A stretch of 38,860 bases of DNA, taken from the NCBI GenBank assembly GCA_947624135.1, contig CANQIV010000004.1, positions 1 through 38,860 of the forward strand, read 5' to 3'. The translations under genes were made by a program, and so were the position numbers. Shown piece by piece: positions 26,725 through 36,613 of this stretch. Below the pieces are notes generated by a model that did not search any database, had not been told where the DNA came from, and was given only the letters and a program-made list of their open reading frames with translations. How positions within the stretch are numbered: position 1 is the stretch's first letter; every line of letters starts with the position of its first letter. The DNA comes from an uncultured Bacilli bacterium (GTDB lineage Bacteria; Bacillota_I; Bacilli_A; RF39; UBA660).

Positions 26725-27852
26725 ATGGACAAATTTTATGAGACAATACCACTTTCAGTAAATAAAGCAAAATTATATGTAGAAAATTCTAAAATACAAC
26801 AAGAAACAAAAGAATTAGAAGAATTTATAACCGATAATAAATATATGAATAGTAAAGAATTTTTAAAAAATGTATTATTCACACAAGAAATAAAAGCTAA
26901 TAATACTATTGAAGGATATACCGATGATGTTGGACTTATATACGATATAATAAAAAATAAATTAAAAAAAATAGATAAAATAAAAATGGCAAGAATATTA
27001 AATCTATATAATGGATATAAATTTATATTTAAAAATAAAGAAATAACAAAAGAAAATTTAAAAAAATTATATAGTATATTATCTAAAGATTTACTTTTAG
27101 AATATGATATAAATAATATGGGACAATACTATAGAAATAAACCAGTATATATATATTACAGCGCTAATTTAAATATATCACCTGATATGGGTATAGATAG
27201 TAAATATATAGATAAATATATGAATGAGTATTTTGAATATGTAAATAGTAATAATAATTTTAATACACTTACTGATTATTATATTAAATCTCAAATAATG
27301 CATCTTCAATTTGTAAATATACACCCTTTTTTTGATATAAATGGAAGAACTGCTAGAACAGTTAGTATGTGGTATTTATTAAATAATAAAGTATATCCAT
27401 ATATAATATTTAATAGAGCAATAAGTCTTAATAAGACAAAATATTATAAAGAGATAAGAAAAGTAAAACAAACTTGTAATATAACTTATTTTTTAAAATT
27501 TATGTTAGAAAATGTAAGAATAGAATTAGAAAAAGAATATATTATGGAAATGATAAAATCATCTAGTAGTAGTTTAACTCCAATTGATTATCAGACTATA
27601 TATTATATACTTTCAATGAATGGTATATTAACAGTAAGAGATTTTGGATATTTTTATAATTTGAATAACGATAAGAAAAATTTAAAAGAAATATATGAAA
27701 ATATGATTATACCACTGTTAGATAAAAATATAATAATAAGCATCAGAGAAACTGATAAATACATAAATGATAAAGATAAAAACTTTATATTTAAATTAAA
27801 TGAAAATAAATATGAACTAGATACTAATAAGATAAAAAAATTAAAATTATAA
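26725..27852 (+). CDS. Fic/DOC family protein
   Basis: HPFFDINGRTAR Fic core; N-terminal NNTIEGY resembling the inhibitory motif; ATG at 26725 after GAGGTG. Confidence 0.85.
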   Translation: MDKFYETIPLSVNKAKLYVENSKIQQETKELEEFITDNKYMNSKEFLKNVLFTQEIKANNTIEGYTDDVGLIYDIIKNKLKKIDKIKMARILNLYNGYKFIFKNKEITKENLKKLYSILSKDLLLEYDINNMGQYYRNKPVYIYYSANLNISPDMGIDSKYIDKYMNEYFEYVNSNNNFNTLTDYYIKSQIMHLQFVNIHPFFDINGRTARTVSMWYLLNNKVYPYIIFNRAISLNKTKYYKEIRKVKQTCNITYFLKFMLENVRIELEKEYIMEMIKSSSSSLTPIDYQTIYYILSMNGILTVRDFGYFYNLNNDKKNLKEIYENMIIPLLDKNIIISIRETDKYINDKDKNFIFKLNENKYELDTNKIKKLKL

Positions 27853-27934
27853 ATAAAAAATGTAAAATGCAAGTAAAATTCTTATCTTTCTTTTTTTTTA
27901 TGTAAAAAAGTGATATAATGTAAAAGGTGAATAT

Positions 27935-28666
27935 ATGAGGAAACAAATAAAAAATGTAGATATAAATTATATAGACTATGGTAAAGGAGAAAATACAGTA
28001 GTTCTTTTACACGGTTGGGGTCAAAATATAGGTATGATGAAACCTATAGGAGATAAACTACAAAAAAATAATAGAGTAATAATAGTAGATTTACCAGGAT
28101 TTGGTGAAACTGAAGAGCCTAAAGATATATGGACTATGTATGATTATGCAGATTGTATTAAACAATTATTAGATGATTTAAAAGTAAGCAATCCAATAAT
28201 GGTAGGACATTCATTTGGAGGTAAAATAAGTTTGATATATGCGAGCAAATATCAAACTCAAAAATTAGTATTATTTGGTAGCCCATTTAAAAAAGAAATA
28301 AAAAAACTTAGTATGAAAACTAAAATATTAAAAAAACTAAAAAAGGTACCTATAATAAATAATTTAGAAGGATTCGCTAAAAAACATATAGGTTCTAGAG
28401 ATTATAAGAATGCTAGTGAATTTATGAGAAAAATACTTGTAGAACACGTAAATTTAGATATAACAGAAGATGTAAAAAAAATTAAATGTTCAACACTTAT
28501 AATATGGGGAACTAACGATACAGAAGTACCAATAGAAGAAGCATATGAACTTGAAAAATTAATAAGTGATTCCGCAGTAATTCCATATGAAGGATGTACA
28601 CATTATGCATACTTAGAAAATTTAGGACAAACAGTAAATATAATAAAAAATTTTATAGGAGGGTAG
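27935..28666 (+). CDS. alpha/beta hydrolase
   Basis: VVLLHGWGQN, VGHSFGGKISL nucleophile elbow, C-terminal YEGCTHYAYLEN. Confidence 0.88.
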   Translation: MRKQIKNVDINYIDYGKGENTVVLLHGWGQNIGMMKPIGDKLQKNNRVIIVDLPGFGETEEPKDIWTMYDYADCIKQLLDDLKVSNPIMVGHSFGGKISLIYASKYQTQKLVLFGSPFKKEIKKLSMKTKILKKLKKVPIINNLEGFAKKHIGSRDYKNASEFMRKILVEHVNLDITEDVKKIKCSTLIIWGTNDTEVPIEEAYELEKLISDSAVIPYEGCTHYAYLENLGQTVNIIKNFIGG

Positions 28667-28667
28667 T

Positions 28668-30245
28668 ATGACTTTATTTTTAATATCTTTAATTCCATAT
28701 TTAATATTTACGATATGTAAAACAAAAAATTCATTTCACATGTTACAACAAAATTTTTATAATGACGATAATAGATATCTAAAATGGATATTAACTAATA
28801 TAACGAAAGTATCATTTGAATTAGATATATTATTTGTTATTTTAATATGTACTATATTTTTTAATCCAATAATATCAATTAGTTTATTTATAGTACTTTA
28901 TGGAATTCTATATTTAAAATATAAAAAGAATATAGTAATTGCTAAAAAACCTCTTGTCATAACAGCGCGTATAAAGAGATTAAGTTTTACTATGTTTATT
29001 ATATATTTTATAATGATAATTCCTATTGTAGTTAGTTTTGATTACGAAACTATAATATATGAATACTTAATACTTGGACTTGCTACATACTTAAATGTAT
29101 TTGTAGTAATGGTAGCTAATGTAATAAATAAACCTATTGAAAAATGTGTATATTTATATTATAAAAGAAAAGCAATAAAAAAATTAAAATCTATGAATAT
29201 ACCTGTTGTTGGTATTACAGGTAGTTATGGAAAAACAAGTAGTAAGAATATAATTAATGATATATTAAATGTAAAATTTAATTCATTTGCAACCCCTAAA
29301 AGTTTTAATACTCCATATGGTCTTATGAATTCAATAAATAATTATTTAGATAAATTTAATGATATATTTATAGCAGAAATGGGCGCATTTAAAATAGGAG
29401 AAATAAAGAAAAATTGTAAATTAGTTCATCCAAAATATGGAATTATCACTAATATAGGAGTAGCTCATCTAGAAACCTTTGGTTCAAGAGATAATATTAT
29501 GAAAGGTAAATTTGAATTAGTAGAATCCCTACCTCATGATGGACTTGCTATATTAAATGGTGACGATGAATATCAATTAAAATATAAAATAAAAAATAAT
29601 TGCAAAGTAAAATGGATAGGAATAGATAACCATGATGTAGATTTGTATGCTACAAATATAAAACTATCTAGTAGTGGTACAAGTTTTGAATGTATATTTA
29701 AAGGAGATAAAACTAAATATGAATTTCATACCAAATTATTAGGTAAGCATAATATATATAATATATTAAATGGTATATTATTAGGTCATGAACTTGGATT
29801 AAGTATAGATGAATTAAAAAGAGGAGTAAATAGTGTAAAAACTATAGAACACCGTTTAGAACTTAAAAAATATGGAAATATTAATATAATAGATGATGCT
29901 TATAATTCAAATCCAGTAGGTTCTAAAATGGCAGTAGAGGTTTTAGGACTTATGAATGGAACTAAAATAATAGTAACTCCAGGCATGATAGAGTTAGGAG
30001 ATAAACAATATGAACTAAATAAAAAATTTGGTGAATATATAAGTGAATCTGTAGATTATGTCATATTAATAGGTAAAAAACAAACAAAACCTATATATGA
30101 TGGATTAATTGAAAAAAAGTTTGATGATAAAAAAATATTTATATTAAATGATGTAAGAGATGCTTTTACGCTTATGCAAAAATTAGCTAAAAACGATACA
30201 TATGTGCTTTTAGAAAACGATTTACCAGATTTATTTAATGAATAG
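28668..30245 (+). CDS. murF: MurF-like Mur ligase with N-terminal multi-TM extension
   Basis: GITGSYGKTSSKNIINDIL P-loop, AEMGAFKIGEI, NIIDDAYNSNPVGSKMAVEVL; ~170-aa hydrophobic N-terminus; upstream of ddl. Confidence 0.85.
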   Translation: MTLFLISLIPYLIFTICKTKNSFHMLQQNFYNDDNRYLKWILTNITKVSFELDILFVILICTIFFNPIISISLFIVLYGILYLKYKKNIVIAKKPLVITARIKRLSFTMFIIYFIMIIPIVVSFDYETIIYEYLILGLATYLNVFVVMVANVINKPIEKCVYLYYKRKAIKKLKSMNIPVVGITGSYGKTSSKNIINDILNVKFNSFATPKSFNTPYGLMNSINNYLDKFNDIFIAEMGAFKIGEIKKNCKLVHPKYGIITNIGVAHLETFGSRDNIMKGKFELVESLPHDGLAILNGDDEYQLKYKIKNNCKVKWIGIDNHDVDLYATNIKLSSSGTSFECIFKGDKTKYEFHTKLLGKHNIYNILNGILLGHELGLSIDELKRGVNSVKTIEHRLELKKYGNINIIDDAYNSNPVGSKMAVEVLGLMNGTKIIVTPGMIELGDKQYELNKKFGEYISESVDYVILIGKKQTKPIYDGLIEKKFDDKKIFILNDVRDAFTLMQKLAKNDTYVLLENDLPDLFNE

Positions 30246-30257
30246 GAGAGATGTATA

Positions 30258-31454
30258 ATGAAAATAAAAGTTGGTGTAATATTTGGTGGAGAAACTGTAG
30301 AACACGAGGTAAGCATAATATCAGCAGTTCAAGCAATGGAACATATGAATACTGAAAAATATGAAATAATTCCTATATATATAAGTAAGGATAGAATTTG
30401 GTATACAGGTAATATGCTTAAAGAGATAGACATCTATCAAGATTTTGAGGAACTTAAAAAATATGCAAAAGAAGTTACTTTAGTAAAAATTAAAGATGGA
30501 TATTATTTACAAAATACAAATGGTTTATTTAAAAAAAATATAACTGATATCGATATTGCATTTCCAATAGTTCATGGTAATAATGCAGAAGATGGAACAA
30601 TTCAAGGATATTTAGATAGTATAGGTATTCCATATGTTGGTAGTAAAGTATTAGGTAGTGCTTTAGGACAAGATAAAGTAGTTATGAAACAAATTATGAA
30701 TGATGCTAAATTACCTATAGTTGATTATACTTGGTTCTATGATAATGAATATGCTGATGATACAGAAAAGATATTTGATAAAGTAAAAAAGATTGGCTAT
30801 CCAGTAATAGTAAAACCAGCAACACTTGGTAGTAGTGTAGGAATTACATATGTAAAAGATGAAAAAAACCTTGCACGCGCTATAGAAGAAGCAATGAAAT
30901 ATGATGTAAAAATAGTTATAGAAAAAGCAGTACAAAATTTAACTGAGGTAAATTGTAGTGTATTTGGAAACTATGCTCATCAAGAGGTAAGTGCTATAGA
31001 AGAGGTTACAAGTGATGAAGAATTTTTAACATATGCTGATAAATATATTGGTAATGGTAAAGGTAAATTAAAAGGAGCATCAAAAGGTATGCTAAGTGCT
31101 TCAAGAAAAATACCTGCAGATATTAGTGAAGAAATGAAAAAGAACATAGAAGAAACATCTAAAAAAGTATTTAAATGTTTAAATTTATCTGGAGTAAGTA
31201 GAATAGATTATTTAATTGATAAAAAAACAAATAAATATTATGTAAATGAACCAAATACGATACCAGGTTCTTTAGCATTCTATCTTTGGGAACCTATTGG
31301 TAAAAAATATCAAGATTTACTTGATGATATGATAACTTTAGCTATTAAAGATTATAAAAACAAATCAAAAAAAATATATTCATTTGAAAGTAATATATTA
31401 AGTAATTATGGCGGGACTAAGGGTCTTAAAGGAATGAAAAGTAAATTAAAATAA
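30258..31454 (+). CDS. ddl: D-alanine--D-alanine ligase
   Basis: VGVIFGGETVEHEVSIISA, KPATLGSSVGITYV, INEP-type YVNEPNTIPGSLAFYLWEP. Confidence 0.95.
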   Translation: MKIKVGVIFGGETVEHEVSIISAVQAMEHMNTEKYEIIPIYISKDRIWYTGNMLKEIDIYQDFEELKKYAKEVTLVKIKDGYYLQNTNGLFKKNITDIDIAFPIVHGNNAEDGTIQGYLDSIGIPYVGSKVLGSALGQDKVVMKQIMNDAKLPIVDYTWFYDNEYADDTEKIFDKVKKIGYPVIVKPATLGSSVGITYVKDEKNLARAIEEAMKYDVKIVIEKAVQNLTEVNCSVFGNYAHQEVSAIEEVTSDEEFLTYADKYIGNGKGKLKGASKGMLSASRKIPADISEEMKKNIEETSKKVFKCLNLSGVSRIDYLIDKKTNKYYVNEPNTIPGSLAFYLWEPIGKKYQDLLDDMITLAIKDYKNKSKKIYSFESNILSNYGGTKGLKGMKSKLK

Positions 31455-31465
31455 TTAAATTAGGT

Positions 31466-31494
31466 AAAAAAGATTAATTTAAATCTTTTTTTTC
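31466..31494 (+). terminator. intrinsic terminator
   Basis: AAAAAAGATT ... AATCTTTTTT. Confidence 0.75.
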
Positions 31495-31580
31495 TATTTT
31501 TGAAATTAATAAGTCAAATATTATTTTCAAAAGTATAAAAATATGATATAATGTAATAGTATTTGAGGTGAAGTAAAAAC

Positions 31581-32093
31581 ATGACAAAATACAATAACGA
31601 TCAAGAATACTTATTAATTATAGATAATATAATGAAAAATGAAGAGTTTAAGAAAATGGATAACATAAAACATCACAATACGACTAGGTTAGATCACTCA
31701 CTTAAAGTTTCATATTATTCATATAAAATAGCAAAATCATTAAAATTAGATTATAAAGATGTAGCTAGAGGTGGATTACTACATGATTTCTATACAGAAA
31801 AAATAAGTGATATGGATAAAGTAAAAGATAAAATATTACTATTTTCAGTAAAGCACCCAGATGAAGCTGTTTTAAATTCATTAGAGTATTTTGATTTATC
31901 AGAAAAAGAAATAAATATTATAAGAACTCATATGTTTCCTATAGATTATAAAATTCCAAAATATGCAGAAAGCTGGATAGTAAGTATAGTAGATAAAGTA
32001 CTTAGTATAAATGAATTTTCAAGAAAATTAGGTCATAAGTTAATTTATGCACTTAATTTATATTTATTATTTGTAGTTAATATAATAAAATAG
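31581..32093 (+). CDS. HD-domain protein
   Basis: TRLDHSLKVSYYSYKIAKSLKLDYKDVARGGLLHDFY ... IIRTHMFP. Confidence 0.8.
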   Translation: MTKYNNDQEYLLIIDNIMKNEEFKKMDNIKHHNTTRLDHSLKVSYYSYKIAKSLKLDYKDVARGGLLHDFYTEKISDMDKVKDKILLFSVKHPDEAVLNSLEYFDLSEKEINIIRTHMFPIDYKIPKYAESWIVSIVDKVLSINEFSRKLGHKLIYALNLYLLFVVNIIK

Positions 32094-32151
32094 ACTTACA
32101 ATGTAAGTCTAAATTTGTATATTCAAATAAATAATCTTGCAATGCAAGATT
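32091..32151. repeat. pair of related dyads with shared CTTRCAATGYAAG core
   Basis: TAGACTTACA-a-TGTAAGTCTA (32091-32111) and AATCTTGCA-a-TGCAAGATT (32133-32151). Confidence 0.85.
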
Positions 32152-32156
32152 TAAAT

Positions 32157-32233
32157 GTCCTTGTAACTCAGCTGGATAGAGTATCCCTCTCCTAAAGGGA
32201 AAGCCGGAGGTTCAAATCCTCTCAAGGACACCA
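32157..32233 (+). tRNA. tRNA-Arg (CCU), CCA encoded
   Basis: Acceptor GTCCTTG/CAAGGAC, anticodon loop CTCCTAA with stem TCCCT/AGGGA, T loop TTCAAAT, encoded CCA. Confidence 0.93.
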
Positions 32234-32279
32234 TATTAAGATGAAACTTGGTAAATTCCAGTAAAAATAGAGAAATTAC

Positions 32280-32308
32280 TTGATAAAAAATTGTTTTTAT
32301 GATATGAT
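32280..32308 (+). promoter_or_regulatory. promoter
   Basis: TTGATA (32280-32285), 17 nt, TATGAT (32303-32308). Confidence 0.55.
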
Positions 32309-32314
32309 GTATTC

Positions 32315-32430
32315 GTCAAGGAAATTTGCATAAAAAAAGGCAAATACTTAATTTCAAGAGTTGAGTATTTACCTAAGTTTAAATTGTACCCTATAAAATG
32401 GACACGATAGGAAAAAATACCTATCTTTTT
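32315..32430 (+). promoter_or_regulatory. candidate structured leader with terminator
   Basis: GGCAAATACTTAA/TTGAGTATTTACC stem (32339-32373); terminator GATAGG-aaaaaata-CCTATC + TTTTT (32406-32430); alternative CCTAT(32390-32394)/ATAGG(32407-32411). Confidence 0.5.
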
Positions 32431-32457
32431 ATATAATAATTAATAGGAGAAAGCAAT

Positions 32458-33018
32458 ATGGGTAAATATTTAAAAGTTATGTTTGGAACATCATCTGGTG
32501 CAAAAAATGATTTGAAATATAAAATTGATGAAATAAATGTTTCAGACAATTGGAATCCTACAGCACGTAATCCTGAAGAAATGGGCGGATTTAATTTTAG
32601 TACAGAAGATAAGATATTAAGATGGTTAATAAGGGGAGATACATTATATGATGTTGAAATTCCTATTGATGCAGAGGTAATAGATTGTCCTAGTAAATCA
32701 GCTCCTCATGGAGTATTTAGAAGCAATAAAATAATTTTACATAATCCTAGAAAAGTGAATGATGAAATTGCTTTAGATTTATATAAAAAATCAAAATTAC
32801 CAGAACTTTCTTATTATAAAGCATTGATTGGTTGCGCAATAAGAGGATATAAAAATACTTGTTTAGAAATTATTAAAGATAAAGTAAATAAAAATAATAT
32901 AGATTTAGTTTTGTTAGAAATTGATGATTTTATATCTCCATTTAAAAATGATGTTACTAAAAAAGAATTACAAGTGTATGAAGAGATTATGGAAATGTTA
33001 AAACAAATTAAAAATTAA
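32458..33018 (+). CDS. uncharacterised protein
   Basis: Intact ORF with AGGAG SD; FGTSSGAKNDLKYKIDEINVSDNWNPTARNPEEMGGFNFSTEDKILRWLIRGDTLYDVEIP. Confidence 0.7.
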   Translation: MGKYLKVMFGTSSGAKNDLKYKIDEINVSDNWNPTARNPEEMGGFNFSTEDKILRWLIRGDTLYDVEIPIDAEVIDCPSKSAPHGVFRSNKIILHNPRKVNDEIALDLYKKSKLPELSYYKALIGCAIRGYKNTCLEIIKDKVNKNNIDLVLLEIDDFISPFKNDVTKKELQVYEEIMEMLKQIKN

Positions 33019-33038
33019 AAAATGTTTTACATTTTTTT
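33017..33038 (+). terminator. intrinsic terminator
   Basis: AAAAAATG-tttta-CATTTTTTT. Confidence 0.6.
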
Positions 33039-33051
33039 ATATATAAAAGTC

Positions 33052-33098
33052 ATAAAAAAAGTAAGTTTTCATGTAAAATATTAAACAAGAAAACTTAC
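33052..33098 (-). terminator. intrinsic terminator of the minus-strand GT/collagen operon
   Basis: GTAAGTTTTC ... GAAAACTTAC; T7 on the minus strand. Confidence 0.75.
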
Positions 33099-33115
33099 AA
33101 AATATATTTAATAAA

Positions 33116-34213
33116 TTAATCTAATTTAAGATTATCCAAACATTCTTGAAAAAGTTTTTTATTTTGTATTAATCTATCGTTTTTTGGACTCATTTTTAAT
33201 GCTTCATTTACATAAAACAAAGCTTTATCAATATCATGTTCATAAAAATAACAAATTGATAATAAATCATATATAGTATGATCCCAACTAAATATTTCAT
33301 TTATATATGTTTTTTGATGACTAGTTATCTTAAGCGCTTTAAGACAGTATTCCTTAACTTTATCCAAATTATTTTCCTTATATTCAAGTAAAGCCATTTC
33401 AACATAAGGGTCTCTTAAATATGGTGCCTCCTCGATTGCTTTATTAAGCCACATTTTAGCTTCATCTATTCTATTTAATTCTTGATAATCACGAGCTATG
33501 AATCTCATAGAAGCACATCTTTCATCTTTCCATGTAGCAGTTTTAAGTTTTAAATGTTTAATCAATGTATCGATAGATTCATTCCACTTTCTGTGATACA
33601 TATATTCACGACCTAAATAATGCATATTTCTATCATCAAATGGATTTTCCTTTACTGATAATTCTAATAAATTAAGATAATTAGATCTTGATTTTGTACG
33701 ATCTGGATAATGATTTAATGTTATATCATTTGTTTCTTTTTTTATTTCTTTTTTATCTCCAATATATTCTAATATTTCATGTACTGGATGAGTCCATTTA
33801 TAATCAAATCTGCTATGTATTTTTTCAATATAAAAATTAACTTTAGGTACATCATTTTCAATATACCAATTATAGTTGTATGCTAATCTAGTAGTATTGC
33901 TATCCCATATTTCTTCTAATTTTTTTCTCCAACCCTCTACAAAAATTTCATCTAAATCCGTACAAACACATATATCTGCATCCTTGGGTAAATTATCCAA
34001 AGAAAGATTTCTTGCAACATCAAATCTAAATGGATCTATAATTTTTTCTTTTACATTGACATTATGTTCCTTTAATTTTTTTACAGTATTATCAGTTGAA
34101 CCAGTATCCAATACATATATTTCATCTGCTTCTTTCATTGAATTTACCCATCTATCAACAAATTTCTCTTCATTTTTAGAAATTGCGTATACAATAATTT
34201 TATATTTATTCAT
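33116..34213 (-). CDS. GT2 glycosyltransferase with C-terminal TPR-like region
   Basis: [60 protein letters not shown] (DxD); helical repeats. Confidence 0.88.
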   Translation of the reverse strand: MNKYKIIVYAISKNEEKFVDRWVNSMKEADEIYVLDTGSTDNTVKKLKEHNVNVKEKIIDPFRFDVARNLSLDNLPKDADICVCTDLDEIFVEGWRKKLEEIWDSNTTRLAYNYNWYIENDVPKVNFYIEKIHSRFDYKWTHPVHEILEYIGDKKEIKKETNDITLNHYPDRTKSRSNYLNLLELSVKENPFDDRNMHYLGREYMYHRKWNESIDTLIKHLKLKTATWKDERCASMRFIARDYQELNRIDEAKMWLNKAIEEAPYLRDPYVEMALLEYKENNLDKVKEYCLKALKITSHQKTYINEIFSWDHTIYDLLSICYFYEHDIDKALFYVNEALKMSPKNDRLIQNKKLFQECLDNLKLD

Positions 34214-35120
34214 CTATTGGCCTTCCTAAATATTCGGCTATTATAGTTACGAGTGAATTTGAAAAGTAAGATGTAGAATTTATGTTTTCAAGTTGTGTAG
34301 AACTTAAATAAATAGAATTTTTTGACAAATTTGCAAGTTCATAATGTATATTTGGGCTAACAACTGTAATTATTCCTTGAGATATAAGTTGAGCAGGAGC
34401 TTTTGATGGTATCATTACGCTACCACCTATATATGTATTATCAGTGTTTATTTCTCTAAAACCTACTGAAACATAATCGTTTTGAGGATTGAATGTAGGA
34501 TCAGTATTTTTTACATAAGCATTTACTGTAAAAGTAATTTTATAAAATCCAGCTTTATTAAATTTAATTGTATTGTCATTTGTATTTAATGTAGCAATAT
34601 TATTAGTATCCATTTCTTTTATATCTATTGGTATTCTTGATTTAGGGGAGATTTCAAGTCCATCTGATGGATAAGTTATTTGATTAAAAGAAACAAAATA
34701 TGCAGCGCTTATAAGTTCTGGGCCAGCAGGACCAGTAGGCCCAGTAGGTCCAATATCTCCTTGAGGTCCTGGGATACCATCTTCACCTTGAGGCCCTTGA
34801 GGTCCGGGAACACCTTGCAATCCAGTTTCGCCTTTTTCTCCAGTTGGGCCAGTAGGTCCTTGTGGGATAACAAAATCTAATATAAGATTTTCATCAGTTC
34901 CCATATTCTCTACAGAAGCCGTTTGACCGGGAACACCAGTTTCAGTTTTTCCTATTGTTATAGTAACAGGTCCTTGAGGACCAGTAGGCCCAGTAGGCCC
35001 ACCAGCAGGTCCAGTAGGTCCAGTAGGCCCTGTCGGACCAACTTGTAGATATACAGAACAACTTGGTTTACACCTTTCATCATCTTTAATTTTTTGTAAT
35101 GCTTTTTTATATAAATCCAT
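34206..35120 (-). CDS. collagen-like surface protein
   Basis: [24 protein letters not shown] and [26 protein letters not shown] tracts; N-terminus [21 protein letters not shown]. Confidence 0.92.
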   Translation of the reverse strand: MDLYKKALQKIKDDERCKPSCSVYLQVGPTGPTGPTGPAGGPTGPTGPQGPVTITIGKTETGVPGQTASVENMGTDENLILDFVIPQGPTGPTGEKGETGLQGVPGPQGPQGEDGIPGPQGDIGPTGPTGPAGPELISAAYFVSFNQITYPSDGLEISPKSRIPIDIKEMDTNNIATLNTNDNTIKFNKAGFYKITFTVNAYVKNTDPTFNPQNDYVSVGFREINTDNTYIGGSVMIPSKAPAQLISQGIITVVSPNIHYELANLSKNSIYLSSTQLENINSTSYFSNSLVTIIAEYLGRPIDE

Positions 35121-35148
35121 AAATACCTCCTTATTTTAAGATTTGATA

Positions 35149-36579
35149 TTATGTTATAGCTTGAATCATAATAGTTACAATTGGATTTGCAAAAGATGAA
35201 TCCGTTCCTAAAGACTCTGTTTTTGGGCTTTGCAAGAAAATAGGGTATTTACCTAAATTTACTAATTCAAATAATTGATTTGGATATGTTAGATTTACTA
35301 TACCATGACCTACTATAGTTGTAGGTGTAGTTTTACTTCCCCAAACTGTGTTACCAGCATATACCGTACTTTCATATAGTTTTCTAAAGCCAATAGATAT
35401 AATATTGGCGCTTTCTAAAGCACTTACTTGATCTACAGTGTGTGCTTGAACTATAAAGTCAATTCTATATATACCTTTTCGTAAAAAAGTTATAGTTTTA
35501 TTTACATTACTAACGAAAAAACTTTTTGTATTATCTAGTACCATTATTTCCAAAGGTAATCTTTCATCTGCTGGAATTTCTAGTCCACCTTGTGGAACAT
35601 CTTCATTTGACGATACAACATATAAAGTAGGAATTTCAAGTGGTCCAGGAATACCCTGTGGTCCTTGAGGCCCAGGAACACCTTGTTCACCAGTTTTACC
35701 TGTTGGCCCAATTGGTCCAACTTCGCCCTGAGGTCCCTGAATACCTCTAGGTCCCATTGGTCCTATATCGCCTTTAGGACCTGTTTCACCTTGTTCGCCT
35801 TTTGGACCTCTAATTAGACCGACATTAGTCCAATCCTTATTTTCTTCAGACCAAACATAAAGGTTAGCATCCACTAAATAGCTTTGACCGGGAATACCTG
35901 TTGGATGAGCTTTCTTTAATTCCTCTAAACTATTAAAACTACCTAAAATAGTAACGCTAGTTCCATCTTCACCTTGTGGCCCTTGAGGTCCCATAGGTCC
36001 AGTATCACCTTTTTCTCCAGTAGGTCCTTGAGGCCCAGTTGGTCCTATATCACCCTTAGGACCAACATCTCCTTGAGGTCCCATAATACGACCTGCATTA
36101 ACCCAAGTTTTATTTTCATTAGACCAGACATAAAGGTTAGTATTTACTAAATAACTTTCTCCTGTTGTACCTATTGGGTGAGCTTGCTTCAACTCATCTA
36201 AACTATTAAAACTACCTAAAATAGTGACACTAGTCCCATCTTCACCTTTAGGTCCAGTTGGTCCTATATCACCCTTAGGTCCCATGATTTGACCAACATT
36301 AACCCAAGCATTATTTTCATTAGCCCAAACATAAAGGTCAGTATTTACTAAATAACTTTCTCCTGTTGTGCCTATTGGGTGCTTATCAATTAATTCATCA
36401 AATGTATTAAAGTTCCCCATGATAGTAACACTAGTTCCATCTTCGCCCTGAGGTCCAGTTGGCCCTGTAGGTCCGGTATTACCAGTAGGACCTATAAAAA
36501 CTCTTGGAGTATTAATACATGAAAAATATTTTTTTTGGTCTTCTTTAATTTTTTTTAGAGCTCTCTCATATGTATCCAT
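35149..36579 (-). CDS. collagen-like surface protein with three inserted tail-fibre-like modules
   Basis: Gly-X-Y tracts; three GTSVTIxGxFNxxxEL...SYLVxxxLYVW modules; N-terminus MDTYERALKKIKEDQKKYFSC. Confidence 0.92.
   Translation of the reverse strand: MDTYERALKKIKEDQKKYFSCINTPRVFIGPTGNTGPTGPTGPQGEDGTSVTIMGNFNTFDELIDKHPIGTTGESYLVNTDLYVWANENNAWVNVGQIMGPKGDIGPTGPKGEDGTSVTILGSFNSLDELKQAHPIGTTGESYLVNTNLYVWSNENKTWVNAGRIMGPQGDVGPKGDIGPTGPQGPTGEKGDTGPMGPQGPQGEDGTSVTILGSFNSLEELKKAHPTGIPGQSYLVDANLYVWSEENKDWTNVGLIRGPKGEQGETGPKGDIGPMGPRGIQGPQGEVGPIGPTGKTGEQGVPGPQGPQGIPGPLEIPTLYVVSSNEDVPQGGLEIPADERLPLEIMVLDNTKSFFVSNVNKTITFLRKGIYRIDFIVQAHTVDQVSALESANIISIGFRKLYESTVYAGNTVWGSKTTPTTIVGHGIVNLTYPNQLFELVNLGKYPIFLQSPKTESLGTDSSFANPIVTIMIQAIT
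35794..36447 (-). repeat. three in-frame repeats in a collagen-like gene
   Basis: Units at 36447-36247, 36246-35974 and 35973-35794 (minus strand) encoding GEDGTSVTI[ML]G[NS]FN... Confidence 0.88.
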
Positions 36580-36613
36580 TTTTAATCCTCCTATTTTAAT
36601 TCACCTTTTTTAT

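Noticed and set aside
32157-33018. Integrated element at the tRNA-Arg 3' end
   Set aside because: No integrase, no duplicated tRNA 3' fragment seen downstream, and only one small gene follows.
35149-36579. Prophage tail-fibre gene because of tail-fibre-like modules
   Set aside because: No other phage structural, packaging or integrase genes nearby; the setting with two further collagen genes and a glycosyltransferase favours a surface protein.
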